Shown: one piece after another, positions 59,542-64,000 of the stretch
Numbering within the stretch: the first letter of the stretch is position 1
How the letters are laid out: the number at the start of each line of letters is the position of its first letter
From: Lepidurus packardi
Taxonomy: Eukaryota; Arthropoda; Branchiopoda; Notostraca; Triopsidae
Assembly (NCBI GenBank): GCA_023053545.1
Contig: JAKZAN010000138.1
Coordinates: forward strand, 1 to 64,000
Direction of reading: 5' to 3'
Length of the DNA stretch: 64,000 nucleotides
The notes under the pieces: generated by a model
What the model saw: the letters and a program-made list of their open reading frames with translations, nothing else
What the model was told of the DNA's origin: nothing
Databases searched by the model: none
Position numbers and translations under genes: made by a program

Positions 59542-61143
59542 TCATGCTTTTTTGGTGGAGTACTTTTGGATCAGCGACTGTGCTTTTCGCTTGCTTTTGT
59601 TCTGTGCCCGTGCGAGTATTTCATTGGCTAGGACATTCATGTTGTTCCTGGCTATCAGGAGCTCCTCGGGTTTATCGTGCAAGAGTGACTTCGCCATGAC
59701 GAGTGCCGTTTCCTGGTTGATGTTGCCATTATGAGTGTCTACCGCATGGTTGATGCAGGTTTCGTACAGATAGTGTTGATCTATGAAGATTGTTATTTGG
59801 TGATGAGTTGTACAGCTCTGGTAGTCGAAGACGTCGACTATGATGATTTCTGGATCATGCTCGCTTGTGCTGTCCTAGCGAGGCATCTCTGCCACAAGAA
59901 GTTACATGTACTAAGCAAGTAGAGGATGCTGGTTATCACTTAATTGGAGCTGGCCCACGACAATAATGCATAATTTATCCCTTTCTCCAGTGTATCTCGT
60001 GTTCTTGAATAGTTTGACGATCTCAGCTGCATGAAAAGGCCATTCTTATCTATTGACACTCAGCTGACCTTCAAGAATGCTCAGTTCAATCACGAATACC
60101 AGCTTATTCAGTTTTGCAAACTAAACTTCCCGCATCATGCCACTCCCCTTGACTTTGAAGATCTTGAAATATGGTGCTGATTCTAACTCCATAGTCTTCG
60201 GCAACTATAGCACCAGAGTCAGGCGACCCAAAGCCCAAAAGTCAAACTCATTATACTGCTTGTAAATTAGCACGTTATTCCTGAAGTAAGGCTTGAAATC
60301 TCGGAAAACGATTGGTGAGAATGAGCCGGGCATGAAACCTAAAAAAGGAGTCGATAACGTATGGTGTTTCAAGTATTCGCGCATATCGACGGAGGGCAGA
60401 AGGGTCTCCCTTTCAAGGATTGAGTAGATCTGAGCGAGTCTGGGGTGAAGAGCCTGGAGACCTCGGCGAAACCTATGAAGGTTTTTAAGATGGTCAGTCA
60501 TAAGTTTGGATTATTCTATCTGTAATGATTCGTTTTACCCACAAGATGGAAACAGCTGGGCACTTCGATACAAAAGTGTACGCCATCTTGATGCTCGCAC
60601 ACCTCTTCCTCTTCCTTCATCGCGTATAGCTCCATCAAATTGTCAACCAGCACACTGAACATTGCATTGTGGCCATATTGGTGGAAGCAGAGTATCTCAT
60701 CGATCTTCAGTGTGAATATTAGCTACAGCAAGGCTTTGCGGCATTCAGAATGTCCTTGAAGAGTATTGATGAGTGCTAGGAGCTCGCGAGAATGATCCCA
60801 CAGACTGAGATCCTCGTATTCAGAAGGAAGGATGGTGGGTGGAGGCAGTTAGGAGCGGGGCTGTGGGTCGTCTTCGAGTTTTTGTGTCACCCACTTGTAC
60901 GGGGTCACCTGTATCTGCTCGTATTCGAGGATCTTGCCAGATAACAGGAGTGCTTGTGTGGCTTGTTCTGTGGTTTGGTAGGTCTCAGGCTCAATAATTA
61001 TGTACAATGATGATGCGTTTCTTGTGTTCGAAATCGATGTGCTTGATTTCTCCGACCTTGCGGAAGAAGGCCTGGATGTATTTCTGGCTGAGTGTGGACA
61101 CACCTTCCACCTGGACGCGGGAGTTATGGGCTTGGCCTTTCAT
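59542..61143 (-). CDS. RRM-domain protein, about 520 aa, with a frame break in the RRM
   Basis: ATG at 61141-61143, TGA at 59542-59544. N-terminal RRM-like region: VQVEGVSTLSQKYIQAFFRK (beta1-alpha1), EIKHIDFEHK (beta2), LYIIIEPETYQTTEQATQAL (beta3-alpha2), KILEYEQIQVTPYK (beta4). Between beta2 and beta3 the frame shifts by one base: either one extra base in the TTT run at 61018-61020 or a 16-nt GT-AG intron (60990-61005). A second intron of 23 nt (60520-60542, donor GTGGGT) is needed to join the exons 60989-60543 and 60519-59542. The C-terminal part is helical, acidic then basic (KSKRKAQSLIQKY). Probably RNA-binding; role unknown. Confidence 0.72.
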
Positions 61144-61565
61144 AAACTAACCTAATCAACTATGTTTGATTTGATAGCTAATATTCACTAAATTGTTTGA
61201 CTTATTGATAGTATCTATGGTGTGCCGAATGAGTTAGTGGTTGGGACTTTGAGCAAAATATTCAGATTCTTGTTGCTTCTCTGCCATCTGGTCTATAATC
61301 ACCAGTTTGCACCGATATCACCCTAATAACTCCATGTCTCGTCACTTAATCGTCACATCTACCTGCATCCCTTATCTACTGGTCTTCAGTAGAACTGTCT
61401 CAGTCTTAAGACTTTCTTCACTCACTCCCTTTGGATAAATCCCTATTGGTTGCAACAAGCCTTGCTGGTAGGCTTCTAGATCTTTGACCAACAGATTCTA
61501 TTCTTAGAGTACATTAAACTCTCTTCTTTCGATTTTAATACCCCTTGTATTAATTTTATAATCGT
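61144..61565. other. Divergent intergenic/promoter region
   Basis: AT-rich region between the RRM and formin genes; a TTAATTTTATAATCG element lies directly before the formin start. No other feature seen. Confidence 0.4.
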
Positions 61566-64000
61566 ATGAAAACCCTCAAACTCACTTATGGAGTCAAGAA
61601 CTACCTTTATCCCTTCAAGGTGGTTCTTGTCTACACCGAACAGCGCCTAGCTCCCCTCTCCCGAGATAATAACCATACAACCTTCGAAGAAGTCTTTCAG
61701 ACACTCGAGCTGAGCCAGGAAGAGGCTAAAATAATCAACTCTCTCAGCCCCTGTAACACAAATCCTTACCTTCATATGCGTAATCTTTAGTCCTCAAATC
61801 CAAGTTCGCCGGCTAACACAAAAAGGTACTCGACACCCGCAAGGATTTTATCGGGAAAAACTACGACGACCATGCTGTGTACTTTTCCAAAGCCATGTCT
61901 CTGTCCCGAAAAGGGCTAGAAGAGTACCGCAAGTATCTTGCCAAGGCAAACGATGACGAGTTGTTCATCTTTCTGAAGAAAGACCACATGAAGAGCATAC
62001 TCTGCCTGATGAAGGAGTGGAACCAGGATAACATCGTCAGTTATGTACAAATCCTGGAAACCTACGTCGAGAGGGAAAAACTGGTAGAATAAATCTAACC
62101 GTATGCCTGTGAAATCGTTAGCAATATTACTGCTCTCGTCCATATCGAGGGAATCTAGCTCCTCAATCGATGTCTACGGGTTATTGCCATGCTGTGCTTC
62201 TACTATGAAGACTCCCACTCCTACTTCTACCAGTCTCTGACCAAACTGGGGGCTGCCGATGCCGAGGTTAAGATTGTATATGTACTGAAGCTTCTGCAGA
62301 GTTGCAACCTGTTCCAGGTGCGCGCAGTACTACGGTTCATCCGATGTGTGATGGAGTCTGCAGGAACTGGGCGCAATTTCCTGAGAATCGTTACGGAGTG
62401 TGTGGAGTGTGACTTTTTGAAAACCTTGCAGGAGATAAGATAGAAGATAAAGGAAAAGAAGTTCCGGATCTATGAGTCCTTCGATGAGTATACCAATCTG
62501 GATGTACTGGACCTAAACACTAATACTTGCGGGAAGCAAGAGAAAGTGTACCTGCAGAACGATTCAGACTTCGCTAAACTCAAAAACGAGGTGCTCAAGG
62601 AGATTGAGAGCATGTTCGGCAAGTTCAATGCACTCATGAAAGGACAGATGGTTATGGATCCCAAGCAGACCAGCAAGCGAGAAGAGCTCCGGAAGGGGAA
62701 AATACAACCTCAGGCCGTTTCCGCAAAGATAGTCAGGCAGAAGCTGTTCAAAAAGGAGTTAAGCCCATCTCCTCCGAAAGACTAAGTATCAGAAGACTAG
62801 TCCGTTAAAACCAATAACAATATAGTGCTAAATGACGATCCTCAACGCAAGTTGCCACAGAAATCAGCCAAACTGGTCCCAGTAGATGATAATGGATAGT
62901 GGTTGGGTAACTCGCATGTGCGCAGTTTGGTTCCTCAGTCGATCCCCAGCAACTACCAAGAAATCATCAAGGGCTACGAGTTCAAGCTACTCCAGAAGGA
63001 GGAGGAAATCGAGAATATGCAGAATACTCTCAAGGAGCTTTTACACCTTAAGAACACTGAACTTAAATAAGATCTTGGGAGGACTCTAGAGGAAAATCGA
63101 AGATTGAGAGCAGAATTAGAAGACGCCAATCGTAAATTGTCCCTATTCGAAGTCTTTATAAACGAAAATAGGACAGCCCTTCAGGACCTAGACTCCAAAG
63201 GTGACACGAAGGAGATACCTCTTCTGTCACTACAAACTCTCAAAGACTTGTAACAAATGTTGAGAACTTCCAATCGCCTGGCGACTTCCAGCGATCTCAG
63301 AAAAAATAATAAGAGGCTCAAAACATATCACAGTGTCCATTCCATCACACTTCAACCTATGTCTCCTCAAGCTAGTCCACTTTCTTCTCCGGATGTCTCC
63401 CCCCTTCCCCGTAACAATAGGGAGATTCAGGATTTTGTCAAAAGCACTCTGCCACCTCTGCCTCCGCCACCTCCTCCCGTTGTTGCTAATGCAATCGTCG
63501 CCCTCAGTTCTACTTCCCATGAGCCAGTCACCACTCTCTTTCTTCCCCCGCCCCCGCCCCCACCTCCTTCTTCTACTTCTCTCAACTTGTTGCCTCCTCC
63601 ACCACCATCTCTTCAAGGAGATCTGGCTGTACCAGCTCCTTTTCTGCCACCACCTCCACTTGGATTGCCAGGTTTACCCGGGTTGGCTGGATTACCAAGC
63701 TTACCTGGATTGCCTGGACTGCCTGGACTGCCTGGATTGCCAGGATTACCAGGATTACCAGGATTACCAGGATTACCAGGTTTTATGGCTGCTGCTCCTT
63801 AAAGAAAACCTCAGCCTGAAACCACAGCTAAGCTGAAAAGCTTAAACTGGCAAGTGATAGAGAAGTTGTAGACTAAAGGTACTATATGGTAAGAATTAGA
63901 AGAGCCACATATAGACATCAAGTAAATATAGGAGCTATTCAGTATAAGGAAAGCGGTGACTAAAGTAGAGACAGTATCAGTAGGAAAGATGAAGTCATAG
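61566..64000 (+). CDS. Diaphanous-type formin, 3' end beyond the window
   Basis: Nucleates and elongates actin filaments. Exons 61566-61752 and 61791-64000 (open); a 38-nt intron restores the frame. The N-terminal armadillo-like GBD/FH3 region (about residues 40-250) has typical helix repeats ([49 protein letters not shown]). A coiled coil follows (about 480-530), then a Pro-rich FH1 with Pro runs and a GLP repeat (63662-63778). The FH2 start is seen at [26 protein letters not shown], where TAG/TAA fall on Glu of the 'GTiWeel' consensus. The rest of FH2 is beyond the right edge. Upstream activation is probably by a Rho-type GTPase. Confidence 0.92.
63662..63778 (+). repeat. Tandem 9-bp repeat encoding 13 G-L-P units in formin FH1
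   Basis: Thirteen consecutive 9-bp units encode Gly-Leu-Pro (with one GLA and one SLP). The last four units are identical (GGATTACCA), others vary at third positions, so the array grew by replication slippage and has since drifted. It follows several Pro runs in FH1. Confidence 0.95.

Noticed and set aside
61780-61790. 11-nt intron in the formin gene
   Set aside because: It would keep frame, but the overlapping 38-nt GT-AG intron (61753-61790) also does and is of normal size here.
63230-63616. Arg/Trp-rich minus-strand frame opposite the formin FH1
   Set aside because: It is the antisense shadow of the Pro-rich coding strand.
1-64000. Gene fragmentation by TAA/TAG as evidence of pseudogenes
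   Set aside because: The in-frame TAA/TAG are spread evenly through intact, conserved domains in every gene, while TGA occurs only at ends or in introns. This is a code change, not decay.
1-64000. Reading TAA/TAG as glutamine (standard ciliate code)
   Set aside because: My first assumption; rejected because aligned residues at many conserved sites are Glu, including two positions between in-window paralogues.

Overview
The window is gene-dense nuclear DNA of a ciliate, most probably from a peritrich (the Vorticella, Carchesium, Campanella or Opisthonecta group). Reading frames are full of in-frame TAA and TAG, and every complete gene ends in TGA. Where paralogues inside the window or well-known families can be aligned, TAA/TAG falls on glutamate: the kinase alpha-C Glu, DTEG in a GBP-type GTPase, YEEH in ATG8, several Glu positions in Brr2, and the Glu of a B-box. 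That is the peritrich nuclear code (UAA and UAG = Glu, UGA = stop), not the commoner ciliate Gln code. All coordinates below use this code, which joins the many short standard-code ORFs into about 35 full-length genes. Introns are few and tiny (mostly 23-57 nt, GT-AG), and intergenic spacers are short. I see no insertion sequence, CRISPR array, rRNA, telomere repeat or convincing tRNA.

Layout. 1-5920 (-): 5' part of a VPS13/chorein bridge-type lipid transfer protein. 6-12 kb: hypothetical, SANT/Myb-like and B-box proteins. 12.7-18.5 kb: chitin synthase, membrane-anchored histidine acid phosphatase, and a guanylate-binding-protein GTPase with a C-terminal CaaX box. 18.7-24.2 kb: coiled-coil protein, membrane-anchored ectoprotein, MFS transporter, small hypothetical. 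25-28.6 kb: TLDc protein, two small secreted cationic peptides, a four-exon coiled-coil protein. 28.8-33 kb: mitochondrial calcium uniporter, ULK/ATG1-like kinase 1, ATG8-like protein. 33-39 kb: TPR protein, DUF2462-like protein, C2H2 zinc finger, two beta-rich hypotheticals. 39.4-48.1 kb: Aurora-like kinase and the spliceosomal helicase Brr2. 48.3-56.5 kb: ULK-like kinases 2 and 3 around three charged hypotheticals. 57.3-64 kb: a cyclic-nucleotide-domain K+ channel, an RRM protein and a formin cut by the right edge.

The genes are mostly eukaryotic housekeeping and cell-architecture functions rather than an operon-like system. The one thematic concentration is autophagy and membrane traffic: three ULK-like kinases with a shared C-terminal motif, an ATG8-like protein that stops one residue before the usual terminal glycine, and VPS13. 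Chitin synthase fits the cyst wall, lorica or stalk biology of peritrichs. Two genes (acid phosphatase and RRM protein) show a one-base frame break at a homopolymer, which may be assembly errors.
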